A stretch of 64,000 bases of DNA from Pseudomonas sp. MYb185 (GTDB taxonomy: Bacteria > Pseudomonadota > Gammaproteobacteria > Pseudomonadales > Pseudomonadaceae). Under the pieces are notes generated by a model. It saw only the letters and a list, made by a program, of their open reading frames with translations, did no database searches and was not told the DNA's origin. The position numbers and the translations under genes are program-made. Each line of letters opens with the position of its first letter. The stretch's first letter is position 1. This document shows, piece by piece, positions 1 through 13,321 of the stretch. The stretch spans positions 51,988-115,987 of the forward strand of contig NZ_PCQD01000010.1 in the NCBI RefSeq assembly GCF_002979975.1, given 5' to 3'.

Positions 1-705
1 CACACGACTGGCGCCGACACCGACGAACATTTCCACGAAATCCGAACCGGAGATGGTGAAGAACGGCACCTTGGCCTCGCCGGCAACCGCCTTGGCCAAC
101 AGTGTCTTACCGGTACCCGGCTGCCCGACCATCAGTACACCGCGGGGAATGTGCCCACCGAGGCGCTGGAACTTGCCCGGGTCGCGCAGAAACTCCACCA
201 GCTCGCTGACTTCCTCCTTGGCCTCGTCGCAACCGGCGACATCGGCGAAGGTGGTCTTGACCTGGTCCTCGGACAGCATCCGCGCCTTGCTCTTGCCGAA
301 GCTCATCGGCCCGCCGCGGCCACCGCCGCCGCCCTGCATCTGGCGCATGAAGAACATGAAGATGGCGATGATGATCAGGATCGGGAAGCTGGCGATCAGC
401 AACTGGGTCCAGATGCTCTGACGCTCCGGCTGCTTGCCTTCGACCACAACATTGTTGTCCAGCAGATCGCCGATCAGCCCGTTGTCCTGAATGGCCGGGC
501 GTACGGTCTTGAACGTCTCGCCATCACGGCGCTTGCCGGTAATGACGAAACCGTCCACGGTCACACGTTCGACCTGGCGATCGTTCACCAGCTCGAGAAA
601 TTCGGTGTAATTCAGCGTACGCGGCTCGGCGGGACTGCTGAAATTATTCATCACAGTCACCAGCACTGCAGCGATGATCAACCACAGAATGAGGTTTTTC
701 GCCAT
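1..705 (-). CDS. ftsH: FtsH, ATP-dependent zinc metalloprotease (N-terminal part)
   Basis: Membrane-anchored AAA+ protease that degrades unneeded membrane proteins and short-lived regulators such as the heat-shock sigma factor. Only the first 235 codons are present; the gene runs off the left edge. The visible part has a first membrane segment at about residues 4-22, a periplasmic domain, a second membrane segment near 105-125, a glycine-rich linker ([10 protein letters not shown]) and the start of the AAA domain with a Walker A motif GQPGTGKT. The second-region ATPase motifs and HEXXH zinc site lie outside the window. It follows rlmE on the same strand after about 146 bases, as in other gammaproteobacteria. 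Identity is secure; the ATG at 705 is the natural start. Confidence 0.97.
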   Translation of the reverse strand, partial: MAKNLILWLIIAAVLVTVMNNFSSPAEPRTLNYTEFLELVNDRQVERVTVDGFVITGKRRDGETFKTVRPAIQDNGLIGDLLDNNVVVEGKQPERQSIWTQLLIASFPILIIIAIFMFFMRQMQGGGGGRGGPMSFGKSKARMLSEDQVKTTFADVAGCDEAKEEVSELVEFLRDPGKFQRLGGHIPRGVLMVGQPGTGKTLLAKAVAGEAKVPFFTISGSDFVEMFVGVGASRV

Positions 706-851
706 ATCGTTCAAATTGCTATCCTCTTGCCCCGCCATCTGGATGATCGGAGCCTGGCTGTATTCGTCGTTTATCCGGCCTGTCTACCTTACACCAGATT
801 CCACCACCACGGCAGTTCCAGCTGTGTAACGCGCTATGTCACCTCTGCCCG

Positions 852-1475
852 TCATTCACCCTTGAAGCCCCTGCCCAGCAGGTAGGTTTCCCGGGAGCGA
901 TCCCGGGATGCTCCCGGTTTGCGCGTGACGATCTTGTCGAACCGGCCGCGCATTTCCCTGAAGTACTCGTCGAACCCTTCACCGTGGAACACCTTGATCA
1001 GGAAGTCGCCACCCGGGCGCAATACCCTGCCGGCCATGTCCAGCGCCAGCTCACACAGATACATGGCGCGAGGCTGGTCGACGGCAGGCGTACCACTCAT
1101 ATTGGGGGCCATATCGGAAATAACAAGGTCCACCGGGTGCCCGCCGATCGCCGCGAGGATCGCCTCGAACACCGCATCCTCGGTAAAGTCGCCCTGGATG
1201 AAGACCACATCCGCGATGCTGTCCATGGGCAGGATGTCGGATGCGATGATCCGTCCCTTCTCGCCGATCACCCGACTGGCGACCTGCGACCAGCCACCCG
1301 GTGCCGAACCCAGGTCGAGCACGGTCATGCCCGGCCGCAGCAGACGATCCTTTTCCTGGATTTCCAGCAGCTTGTAGCTGGCCCGGGAGCGGTAGCCGTC
1401 CTTCTGTGCCTGTTTGACATAGTGATCGTCAAAATGTTCTTTCAGCCAGCCCTTGCTGGTCTTTGATCTTGCCAC
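852..1475 (-). CDS. rlmE: RlmE, 23S rRNA 2'-O-uridine methyltransferase
   Basis: Methylates the 2'-OH of U2552 in 23S rRNA (E. coli numbering) using S-adenosylmethionine, a late step in 50S maturation. The protein has the RrmJ/FtsJ fold: a SAM-binding motif [12 protein letters not shown], the acidic D in ISDMAPN, and the catalytic lysine in FLIKVF. I chose the GTG at 1475 because it gives the family start (M)ARSKTS and 207 residues, the usual length, with a GAGGT ribosome-binding site just upstream; an ATG four codons earlier at 1487 is the alternative. It is divergent from yhbY and upstream of ftsH. Confidence 0.95.
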   Translation of the reverse strand: MARSKTSKGWLKEHFDDHYVKQAQKDGYRSRASYKLLEIQEKDRLLRPGMTVLDLGSAPGGWSQVASRVIGEKGRIIASDILPMDSIADVVFIQGDFTEDAVFEAILAAIGGHPVDLVISDMAPNMSGTPAVDQPRAMYLCELALDMAGRVLRPGGDFLIKVFHGEGFDEYFREMRGRFDKIVTRKPGASRDRSRETYLLGRGFKGE

Positions 1476-1575
1476 GGAATACCTCATGCAGCGGATCGCG
1501 CCGCCGGTTATACTAGGCTCCTTTATCGATACTCATCTATCGACACTCATCGAACAGGAACTCATACGGATCATT

Positions 1576-1890
1576 ATGGCGCTCAGCTCCGAACAGAAAA
1601 AAGCCTACAAACGCATCGCCCACCACCTCAAGCCGGTAGTGATTGTCAGCGAGCAGGGTGCCAGCGAAGGCGTTCTGGCCGAACTCGATCGCGCCCTGAG
1701 CGATCATGAACTGATCAAGATACGCATCACGGTGGGCGACCGCGAGACCAAGCAGGCGCTGATTGGCCAACTCTGCCAGGCCGCGGGCGCAGAACTGGTG
1801 CAGGTAATCGGCAAGATGGTTGTCCTGCTGCGGCGCAACAAGAAGCCCAACCCCAACCTGTCCAACCTGGTGCGTTTCAAGGATTTCTGA
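1576..1890 (+). CDS. yhbY: YhbY, ribosome assembly RNA-binding protein
   Basis: Small CRS1/YhbY (CRM) domain protein that binds pre-50S ribosomal particles. The 104-residue product has the expected features: HHLKPVVIVSEQGASEGVL near the N-terminus, the basic helix region ELIKIRITVGDRE, and a GXXG-type loop replaced by the family's VVLLRRNKK strand. The longer open frame upstream of 1576 has no family similarity, so the ATG at 1576 is taken. It is divergent from rlmE, an arrangement that puts two rRNA-maturation genes under one intergenic region of about 100 bases, which contains a TATACT -10-like element near 1509. Confidence 0.93.
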   Translation: MALSSEQKKAYKRIAHHLKPVVIVSEQGASEGVLAELDRALSDHELIKIRITVGDRETKQALIGQLCQAAGAELVQVIGKMVVLLRRNKKPNPNLSNLVRFKDF

Positions 1891-1922
1891 CCCTTCTGCC
1901 CGCCTTTACAGCGAAACCGCTG

Positions 1923-1997
1923 ATCGCGCCGAGGCGGCGCTCCTACAATCAGAACACAGCTGCACATCCAGCTGTAGGAGCGTCACCCCGGCGCGAT
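1923..1997. repeat. REP doublet (REPIN-like element)
   Basis: Two 25-base arms face each other. The left arm (1923-1947) starts ATCGCGCC and ends GCTCCTACA; the right arm (1973-1997) starts TGTAGGAGCG and ends GGCGCGAT. Reverse-complementing the right arm gives 22 of 25 matches to the left arm. The TGTAGGAGCG...CGCGAT pattern is that of Pseudomonas REP sequences, and the inverted pair with a 25-base spacer is the layout called a REPIN. It lies between convergent yhbY and the DUF4149-like gene, a usual extragenic place. Confidence 0.85.
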
Positions 1998-2023
1998 AGA
2001 TAGTTGCAACCACCACACCAAAC

Positions 2024-2422
2024 TCAGCGGGACACTGTCTCATCCGGCCGCGGCTGCAATATCAGCACCAACCCGGCAAAGGCCAGCACCAGATAACTGA
2101 ACAGCTGCCAGTAGACACCGTTAGGCAGTTGGCCCACGAGGAAGAAGGCAGCCGCTGCCAACATCACCAGCAGCAGCAACTGGCCGCGCAGATCACGCCA
2201 GATCGCCACCCCCAGCACCGAGCAAGCGACCATATATTGCAGTAGCGCACACACCGCGGCAAACCCGACCAACAGCGGACGCATGAAACCGGCGATCTCG
2301 TCGATCAGCAGTGGCGCCAGCCCGAACCGCTCCAGCGCCGGCAGCATGACGAAATGCAGCATCCAGATACCACCGACCCATAACGTCTGGGCCAGCTGCC
2401 AGGCTACCCTGCCGCTACGCAT
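2024..2422 (-). CDS. Small inner-membrane protein, DUF4149-like
   Basis: A protein of about 132 residues with four hydrophobic segments and short loops (for example AQTLWVGGIWMLHFVMLPAL and LLLLVMLAAAAFFLVGQL). It matches the membrane protein of unknown function that follows greA in other Pseudomonas (the position of PA4754). The ATG at 2422 gives the family-like start MRSGRVAWQLAQTLWVGG; a TTG at 2449 that overlaps the greA stop codon would add nine residues and suggests translational coupling. It is probably the last gene of the carA-carB-greA transcript. No function can be assigned from sequence. Confidence 0.8.
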   Translation of the reverse strand: MRSGRVAWQLAQTLWVGGIWMLHFVMLPALERFGLAPLLIDEIAGFMRPLLVGFAAVCALLQYMVACSVLGVAIWRDLRGQLLLLVMLAAAAFFLVGQLPNGVYWQLFSYLVLAFAGLVLILQPRPDETVSR

Positions 2423-2445
2423 GGCCGGCAGAGCGGCAGCGAAGT

Positions 2446-2919
2446 TCAAAGGTGCTGAACTTCAACGATTTCATACTCGACAACGCCGCCCGGGGTCCTC
2501 ACCGCCACGACATCGCCCTCTTCCTTGCCGATCAGCGCCCGGGCAATCGGTGAGGTCACCGAGATCTTGCCTTCCTTGATCTCCGCCTCATCCTCACCGA
2601 CGATCCGATACTGCACCTCTTCGTCGGTATCGACGTTGGCGATATTCACCGTGGTGCCGAAGATTACCTTGCCGGTATGCGCAATGGCGGTGACATCGAT
2701 CACCTGGGCCGCCGACAGGCGACCCTCGATATCACGGATGCGCGCCTCGACCATGCCCTGCTGTTCGCGGGCAGCATGGTACTCGGCATTTTCCTTCAGA
2801 TCTCCCAGCTCCCGCGCTTCGGCGATGGCCTGGGTGATCTGTGGCCGCATCACCGATTTCAGGTGCTTGAGCTCGTCTTCCAGGGCCTGGGCGCCCTGCT
2901 TGGTCATGGGATATTTCAT
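2446..2919 (-). CDS. greA: GreA, transcript cleavage factor
   Basis: Enters the secondary channel of stalled RNA polymerase and stimulates cleavage of the backtracked RNA 3' end. The 157-residue product has an N-terminal coiled coil with the acidic tip motif [16 protein letters not shown] and a C-terminal FKBP-like domain with [14 protein letters not shown]. Length and motifs are standard. It starts four bases after the carB stop, so carB and greA are certainly co-transcribed, as in P. aeruginosa. Confidence 0.97.
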   Translation of the reverse strand: MKYPMTKQGAQALEDELKHLKSVMRPQITQAIAEARELGDLKENAEYHAAREQQGMVEARIRDIEGRLSAAQVIDVTAIAHTGKVIFGTTVNIANVDTDEEVQYRIVGEDEAEIKEGKISVTSPIARALIGKEEGDVVAVRTPGGVVEYEIVEVQHL

Positions 2920-2923
2920 GATC

Positions 2924-6139
<3,216 letters not shown>

Positions 6140-6172
6140 AGTGTGCAATTAATCCTTGGATGTGTCGGCGAC

Positions 6173-7309
6173 TCAGGCGCTTTTGGTCATGGCTGCAATG
6201 AAACGCTCGAACAGCGGAGCCACATCACCCGGCCCGGGACTGGCCTCGGGATGCCCCTGGAAGCTGAAGGCGACCTTGTCGGTGCGCTCGATCCCTTGCA
6301 GGGTGCCGTCAAACAGTGATTTGTAGGTCGCCCGGACATTGGCCGGCAGATTGGCTTCGTCCACCGCGAAACCATGGTTCTGGCTGGTGATCATCACCTC
6401 GCCGGTAGCCAGGTCCTGCACCGGGTGGTTGGCACCATGGTGCCCGCTGGCCATCTTCACGGTGCGCGCACCGGATGCCAGTGCCAGCAACTGGTGGCCC
6501 AGGCAGATGCCGAGAATCGGCGTATCGGTTTCCAGCAGTTCCTGGATCGCCTTGATCGCGTAATCGCACGGCTCTGGGTCACCGGGACCATTGGCCAGCA
6601 ATACGCCATCCGGGTTCAGCGCCAGCACGTCGGCAGCGCTGGTCTGCGCCGGTACCACGGTCAGGCGGCAGCCACGGGCGACCAGCATGCGCAGGATGTT
6701 GTACTTGACGCCGAAGTCGTAGACCACCACGTGGTGGGGCAGCTGCGCGGTGTCGATGGTCGGATAGCTGTCAGTCGCCAGATCCCAGGTGCTCTCGCGC
6801 CATTCATAGGCTTCCTTGACACTGACTTCCTTGGCCAGGTCCATACCCTTCAGACCAGGGAAGCCGCGTGCCAGCTCCAGCGCCTTTTCTTCGGAGGCAT
6901 CTTCACCCGCCATGATGCAGCCATTCTGGGCACCCTTCTCCCGCAGCAGGCGGGTCAGGCGACGGGTATCAACCCCGGCGATGGCCACCGTGCCGTTCTC
7001 CTTCAGGTAGTCCGCCAGCGGTTGGCGATTGCGCCAGTTGCTGGCCACCAGCGGCAGATCACGAATCACCAGGCCCGCAGCCCAGACCTTCCAGGATTCG
7101 GCATCCAGCGGTGTGGTTCCGGTATTGCCGATGTGCGGATAGGTCAGCGTAACGATCTGGCGCGCGTAGGACGGATCGGTGAGGATCTCCTGATAACCGG
7201 TCATGGCCGTATTGAAGACGACCTCGCCGACACTGTAACCGTCGGCGCCGATGGCCTCACCGCGGAAAATGCTACCGTCGGCTAGGGCGAGAATGGCGGG
7301 CTTGGACAA
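6173..7309 (-). CDS. carA: CarA, carbamoyl-phosphate synthase small subunit
   Basis: Glutamine amidotransferase subunit that hydrolyses glutamine and passes ammonia to CarB. The 378-residue product has the N-terminal CPSase domain ([30 protein letters not shown]) and a class I amidotransferase domain with the nucleophile in GICLGHQLL and the His/Glu pair in [11 protein letters not shown]. The start is a TTG (7307-7309 on the complement) preceded six bases upstream by GGAGG, giving [12 protein letters not shown], matching the known family N-terminus and the 378-residue length of the P. aeruginosa protein. The upstream in-frame extension is not family sequence. It is the first gene of the carA-carB-greA operon. 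Confidence 0.96.
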   Translation of the reverse strand: MSKPAILALADGSIFRGEAIGADGYSVGEVVFNTAMTGYQEILTDPSYARQIVTLTYPHIGNTGTTPLDAESWKVWAAGLVIRDLPLVASNWRNRQPLADYLKENGTVAIAGVDTRRLTRLLREKGAQNGCIMAGEDASEEKALELARGFPGLKGMDLAKEVSVKEAYEWRESTWDLATDSYPTIDTAQLPHHVVVYDFGVKYNILRMLVARGCRLTVVPAQTSAADVLALNPDGVLLANGPGDPEPCDYAIKAIQELLETDTPILGICLGHQLLALASGARTVKMASGHHGANHPVQDLATGEVMITSQNHGFAVDEANLPANVRATYKSLFDGTLQGIERTDKVAFSFQGHPEASPGPGDVAPLFERFIAAMTKSA

Positions 7310-7660
7310 GAAAACCTCCGAAAGACTGACACGTTTTTGCCAAACGCGGGCTGCACAAAAGCGGGAATGATGTGTTCTCCACTTCACCCCACTGCAAAGG
7401 CATTGTCAGATACGCGCTGAGATAGACAGATTAGCCCGGCATTTTACCGGTTTGATCAGTAAATATCCACACCGACTATCCAGTGTTCCGCCAGCGTACA
7501 GGACGCTTTCGCATTCTGTTTCATAATCGCCACGAACATGCTAAAACTGCATGCGGATCAGGCTTCCCGGCCAGCAGAGCACGGGAGCATTCTGCCGGCC
7601 ATGGATGCACCGCCGCCCCGGTCGGACCAGGATTTACAAAAAAAACAGGGACTCCGAACA
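7310..7660. other. Intergenic region between carA and an exported-protein gene
   Basis: About 350 bases separate the divergent carA and 7661-8425 genes. The side near carA should hold the carA promoter and leader, which in P. aeruginosa is controlled by pyrimidines and arginine. On the complement a TAAAAT at about 7437-7442 could be a -10 box. I could not find a convincing ArgR site or a clear leader peptide by eye. No gene is supported here. Confidence 0.5.
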
Positions 7661-8425
7661 ATGAAAACCTCCATGAAGTACCTCCTGCTGCTATTGTTTC
7701 TCGTCTTCGCCGCCCAGGCTCACGCCGATGCGCAGCAGGCGCAGAACCTGCACGAGCTGCGTAGCGAGGGTTATCGCGCCGCTACCTTCCTGCTGATCGA
7801 CAACAATCTGTTCGAACGCGTTCGCGAGCCAGGCAACCGCGAAGCCTACAACGCGGCACTGGCGAACATGGAAAAACTGCTGCGACTGCTGGACAATCCC
7901 AGCGCGTTGCGCACAACCTACAATGAATTCGTCAGCCTGATTCGTGAACTCGAGAACCAGACCCAGGAGGAAGCGCACTACCACCTGGCCACGGTCAATC
8001 GCATCATGATGGCCCATGCCGAACTGGACAAGGCCGCCGCCGCGCAATATTCACCGCTGGCCGGCGAGATCGGCGAGAACCTCCACGCCCTGCACCAGCA
8101 GAGCCTGGAAACCAGCCAGATCCTGCTGCTGTACCAGAACAGCATGTTCAGCTCGATCGGCGTGTATTTCATCGAGACCGGTGAAAGCGTGTTCCAGGCC
8201 ATGGATGCCAGCATCATCCAGCGCTCCGCCACACTGAAATCCCTGCTGCCGGACATGTCCGCCACCCTCAACGACCTCGACAAGCAGTACAGCTTCATCC
8301 AGCCGCGCCTGCTGAACCATCGCTCGGACTGGGTTCCCACCATCGCCGCCTTCTATCTGCTGCGCAACACCGAGACGCTGAACGACCTGGCCCGCGAGCA
8401 GGTGCGCCAGAGCAAGGCCAGCTAA
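7661..8425 (+). CDS. Exported helical protein of unknown function
   Basis: A 254-residue protein with a clear Sec signal peptide (MKYLLLLLFLVFAAQAHA, cleavage probably after AHA). The mature part is almost entirely predicted helix, rich in Leu, Glu and Asn, without cysteines or a metal motif, and has no membrane segment after the signal. I do not recognise the family. The ATG at 7661 or the one at 7673 may be the start; neither has a strong ribosome-binding site (AGGGA is about 14 bases from the first). It lies alone on the plus strand between carA and dapB, which in P. aeruginosa are neighbours, so it looks like an insertion in a conserved block. It converges on dapB. Confidence 0.75.
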   Translation: MKTSMKYLLLLLFLVFAAQAHADAQQAQNLHELRSEGYRAATFLLIDNNLFERVREPGNREAYNAALANMEKLLRLLDNPSALRTTYNEFVSLIRELENQTQEEAHYHLATVNRIMMAHAELDKAAAAQYSPLAGEIGENLHALHQQSLETSQILLLYQNSMFSSIGVYFIETGESVFQAMDASIIQRSATLKSLLPDMSATLNDLDKQYSFIQPRLLNHRSDWVPTIAAFYLLRNTETLNDLAREQVRQSKAS

Positions 8426-8436
8426 CGGCGAGACGT

Positions 8437-8470
8437 AAAAAAGCCCGGCTCAGGTTTCCCTGGCCGGGCT
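8437..8470 (-). terminator. Rho-independent terminator after dapB
   Basis: Inverted repeat AGCCCGGC (8442-8449) and GCCGGGCT (8463-8470) with a 13-base loop. Read on the minus strand it is followed by a run of six T, the standard intrinsic terminator form, about 20 bases past the dapB stop. It therefore ends the grpE-dnaK-dnaJ-dapB transcript. Confidence 0.88.
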
Positions 8471-8490
8471 GTAGAACGTGATCGCCGCCA

Positions 8491-10442
<1,952 letters not shown>

Positions 10443-10480
10443 ATATCTTGTTTCCTTTAGAAAGCCCTACGGCACAAACG

Positions 10481-10507
10481 GCAACGCGGGAATAGCTCCC
10501 GCGTTGC
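10481..10507 (-). other. Hairpin between dnaK and dnaJ
   Basis: Perfect 10-base inverted repeat GCAACGCGGG (10481-10490) and CCCGCGTTGC (10498-10507) with a 7-base loop. It has no T tract on either strand, so it is not a full intrinsic terminator. In the transcript it lies between the dnaK stop and dnaJ start and may act as an attenuator, RNA-processing signal or 3'-stability element that sets the dnaK:dnaJ ratio; that role is inferred. Confidence 0.75.
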
Positions 10508-10561
10508 CTTGCCGCGTTGTGTACCGGGCCGCGATAGACGCCTGGCCCGGTCACGCAAGGA

Positions 10562-12484
10562 CTACTTGTTGTTGTCCTTGACCTCTTCGAACTCGGCGTC
10601 GACGACATCATCGGCGTCGGCATTGCCACTGTCACCGGCATTGGCTTGGGCATCACCCTGGGCTGCCTGCTCGGCATACATCTTCTGCACTACCGGCGCG
10701 GAGACTTCGGACAATGCATTGATCTTCGCTTCGATCGCTGCCTTGTCATCGCCCTTGATGGCTTCTTCCAGCTCGGTCAGCGCCTTCTCGATAGCCGCCT
10801 TCTCTTCGTCGGAAGCCTTGTCGCCCGCTTCGGTCAGGGTCTTGCGGGTAGCATGTACCAGCTGATCGCCCTGGTTGCGCGTAGTGACCAGCTCCTCGAA
10901 CTTGCGGTCTTCCTCGGCGTTGGCCTCGGCATCACGCACCATCTGTTCGATCTCTTCATCGGACAGACCGGAGTTGGCCTTGATCACGATGGACTGCTGC
11001 TTGCCGGTAGCCTTGTCCTTGGCGGACACGTTGAGAATACCGTTGGCGTCGATGTCGAAGCTGACCTCGATCTGCGGCACGCCACGCTGCGCCGGCGGAA
11101 TGTCGGCCAGATCGAAGCGACCCAGCGACTTGTTCTGCGACGCCTGCTTGCGCTCACCCTGCAGCACGTGAATGGTCACGGCGGTCTGGTTGTCATCGGC
11201 AGTGGAGAACACCTGCGACTTCTTGGTCGGGATGGTGGTGTTCTTCTCGATCAGCGTGGTCATCACGCCGCCCATGGTTTCGATACCCAGCGACAGCGGG
11301 GACACGTCCAGCAGCAGCACATCCTTCACGTCACCGGCCAGTACCGCACCCTGGATCGCAGCACCCACGGCAACCGCTTCATCCGGGTTGACGTCCTTGC
11401 GCGGCTCCTTGCCGAAGAACTCGGCAACGGTCTTCTGCACCAGCGGCATACGGGTCTGACCACCGACCAGGATCACCTCGTTGATCTCGGAGATGTCCAG
11501 GCCGGCATCCTTCATGGCGATGCGGCACGGCTCGATGCTGCGCTTGACCAGCTCTTCGACCAGCGACTCCAGCTTGGCACGGGTGACCTTGACCTGCAGG
11601 TGCTTGGGCCCGGTGGCGTCAGCGGTGATATACGGCAGGTTGACGTCGGTCTGCTGACTGGACGACAGCTCGATCTTGGCCTTCTCTGCTGCCTCTTTCA
11701 GGCGCTGCAGGGCCAGCGGGTCGTTGTGCAGGTCAACACCGTTTTCCTTCTTGAACTCGTCGGCCAGATAGTCGATCAGGCGCATGTCGAAGTCTTCACC
11801 ACCGAGGAAGGTGTCACCGTTGGTGGCCAGCACCTCGAACTGATGCTCGCCATCCACCTCAGCGATCTCGATGACCGAGACGTCGAAGGTACCGCCACCC
11901 AGGTCATATACGACCACGGTGGAGTCGCCGCGGGCCTTGTCCATACCGTAGGCCAGTGCGGCAGCGGTCGGCTCGTTGATGATCCGCTTGACGTCCAGAC
12001 CGGCGATGCGGCCGGCATCCTTGGTGGCCTGACGCTGACTGTCGTTGAAGTACGCCGGCACGGTGATCACCGCCTCGGTGACCGGCTCGCCCAGGTAGTC
12101 CTCGGCGGTCTTCTTCATCTTCTTCAGCACTTCAGCCGAAATCTGCGGCGGCGCCATCTTCTCGCCCTTGGCTTCAACCCAGGCGTCACCGTTGTCGGCC
12201 TTGATGATCTTGTAGGGCACCAGCTTGATGTCCTTCTGCACCACGTCCTCATCGAACCGGCGGCCGATCAGACGCTTGACCGCGTTCAAGGTGTTCTGCG
12301 GGTTGGTGACCGACTGACGCTTGGCGGACTGACCGACCAGGGTCTCGCCATCATTGGTATAGGCAACGATGGAAGGCGTGGTACGACCACCTTCGGCGTT
12401 CTCTATCACCTTGGCCACGCCATTTTCCATGACAGCGACGCAGGAGTTGGTGGTCCCCAGGTCGATACCGATAATCTTACCCAT
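10562..12484 (-). CDS. dnaK: DnaK, Hsp70 chaperone
   Basis: ATP-dependent chaperone for folding and disaggregation, acting with DnaJ and GrpE in the cytoplasm. The 640-residue product begins [18 protein letters not shown] (phosphate 1 motif), has the [12 protein letters not shown] motif and the [11 protein letters not shown] segment in the nucleotide-binding domain, the [15 protein letters not shown] linker, the beta-sandwich substrate domain, a helical lid, and an acidic tail with the conserved DAEFEEVKD end. It is the second gene of grpE-dnaK-dnaJ and has its own sigma-32 promoter immediately upstream. Confidence 0.99.
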   Translation of the reverse strand: MGKIIGIDLGTTNSCVAVMENGVAKVIENAEGGRTTPSIVAYTNDGETLVGQSAKRQSVTNPQNTLNAVKRLIGRRFDEDVVQKDIKLVPYKIIKADNGDAWVEAKGEKMAPPQISAEVLKKMKKTAEDYLGEPVTEAVITVPAYFNDSQRQATKDAGRIAGLDVKRIINEPTAAALAYGMDKARGDSTVVVYDLGGGTFDVSVIEIAEVDGEHQFEVLATNGDTFLGGEDFDMRLIDYLADEFKKENGVDLHNDPLALQRLKEAAEKAKIELSSSQQTDVNLPYITADATGPKHLQVKVTRAKLESLVEELVKRSIEPCRIAMKDAGLDISEINEVILVGGQTRMPLVQKTVAEFFGKEPRKDVNPDEAVAVGAAIQGAVLAGDVKDVLLLDVSPLSLGIETMGGVMTTLIEKNTTIPTKKSQVFSTADDNQTAVTIHVLQGERKQASQNKSLGRFDLADIPPAQRGVPQIEVSFDIDANGILNVSAKDKATGKQQSIVIKANSGLSDEEIEQMVRDAEANAEEDRKFEELVTTRNQGDQLVHATRKTLTEAGDKASDEEKAAIEKALTELEEAIKGDDKAAIEAKINALSEVSAPVVQKMYAEQAAQGDAQANAGDSGNADADDVVDAEFEEVKDNNK

Positions 12485-12552
12485 GTGCTATGTCTCCAAA
12501 TATGCTGGCCGCGCATTACTCAGCGGCGCTGTACGATCTGTGTATGAGCCCT

Positions 12553-12581
12553 AGATGGGGCCGCAGAAAATCAATTTCAAG
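12553..12581 (-). promoter_or_regulatory. Sigma-32 promoter of dnaK
   Basis: On the minus strand a -35 element CTTGAA (12581-12576) and a -10 element CCCCATCT (12560-12553) are separated by 15 bases. Both elements match the E. coli heat-shock consensus (CTTGAA / CCCCATNT) exactly. The -35 box overlaps the last codon and TGA stop of grpE, so this promoter is partly inside the upstream gene. It would give a leader of roughly 60 bases before dnaK. Confidence 0.9.
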
Positions 12582-13158
12582 CCTGTTCGTTAATCGATCC
12601 GCCCGATTGCCCCGCACCGGCCTTGCTGACCACGACCATGGCCGGGCGCAGCAGGCGCTCGTTGATGGTGTAGCCCTTCTGAAACACCTTGATCACGGTA
12701 TTGGGCTCGACATTGTCGCGCTCTTCCATGGTCATCGCCTGATGCAGGTCCGGGTTGAAGGGTTCGCCGTGCGGGTCGACCGCGACGACCTGGTAACGCT
12801 CCAGGGTGTCGGCGAACAGTTTCAGGGTCAGCTCCATGCCATCGCGCATGGGCTTGATCGCTGGATCCTCGTCGCTGGACAGCTCGAGGCCACGCTCCAG
12901 GCTGTCCACCACCGCCAGCAGGTCATTGGCGAAACGCTCCAGAGCGAACTTGTGCGCCTTGGTCACTTCCTGCTCGGCACGGCGACGTGCATTCTGCACA
13001 TCGGCAGCGGCACGCAGAGCCTGATCCTGGGCAACAGCCAACTGCTCTTCCAGATCAGCGATACGGGCCAGCAGCTCTTCTTCCTGCGTGGCAGCAGCCT
13101 GCTCCTGCTCGGCAATGGCTTCCTCGTCCTGCAGATCCTGTCTCTGTTCGTCCACCAT
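12577..13158 (-). CDS. grpE: GrpE, nucleotide exchange factor for DnaK
   Basis: Promotes ADP release from DnaK, resetting the chaperone cycle, and acts as a thermosensor in other bacteria. The 193-residue product has a disordered acidic/Gln-rich N-terminus, a long helix (about 30-100) that forms the dimer stalk, and a C-terminal beta domain with [12 protein letters not shown] and [11 protein letters not shown], the family signature. The ATG at 13158 is chosen because AGGAG lies seven bases upstream and the extra residues before it are not family sequence. It heads the grpE-dnaK-dnaJ-dapB cluster. Confidence 0.97.
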   Translation of the reverse strand: MVDEQRQDLQDEEAIAEQEQAAATQEEELLARIADLEEQLAVAQDQALRAAADVQNARRRAEQEVTKAHKFALERFANDLLAVVDSLERGLELSSDEDPAIKPMRDGMELTLKLFADTLERYQVVAVDPHGEPFNPDLHQAMTMEERDNVEPNTVIKVFQKGYTINERLLRPAMVVVSKAGAGQSGGSINEQA

Positions 13159-13226
13159 GTATGTCTCCTGTCTGACAAAATAAAGGCGATGCGGCCCGCA
13201 GGCCGAACTGATCTTCACTGGCTCCT

Positions 13227-13254
13227 ATATGGGGGCCTCGATTCCGTGTTCAAG
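13227..13254 (-). promoter_or_regulatory. Sigma-32 promoter of grpE
   Basis: On the minus strand CTTGAA (13254-13249) and CCCCATAT (13234-13227) are separated by 14 bases, an exact match to both heat-shock promoter elements with ideal spacing. It lies about 70 bases before the grpE start and should drive the whole chaperone operon after heat shock. Confidence 0.92.
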
Positions 13255-13279
13255 GGGGTTGAACAACAAAGCATCACTA

Positions 13280-13295
13280 CTGTATAAATAACCAG
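13280..13295 (+). promoter_or_regulatory. LexA-type SOS box upstream of recN
   Basis: CTGTATAAATAACCAG lies 27-42 bases before the recN start. The LexA consensus is CTGT-N8-ACAG with an AT-rich centre; the left half is perfect and the right half has one mismatch (CCAG). recN is an SOS gene in many bacteria, so the site fits its position. A weak-consensus box suggests partial basal expression. Confidence 0.75.
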
Positions 13296-13321
13296 AACAA
13301 CAAATCTCGGAGAGCGACTCC

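Noticed and set aside
7310..7450. Leader peptide ahead of carA
   Set aside because: A short frame begins near 7400 on the complement and runs into carA in another frame, but it lacks a ribosome-binding site and attenuator structure, so it cannot be supported.
10646..12547. 633-codon open frame antisense to dnaK
   Set aside because: A known artefact of dnaK codon use; no evidence of a separate protein.
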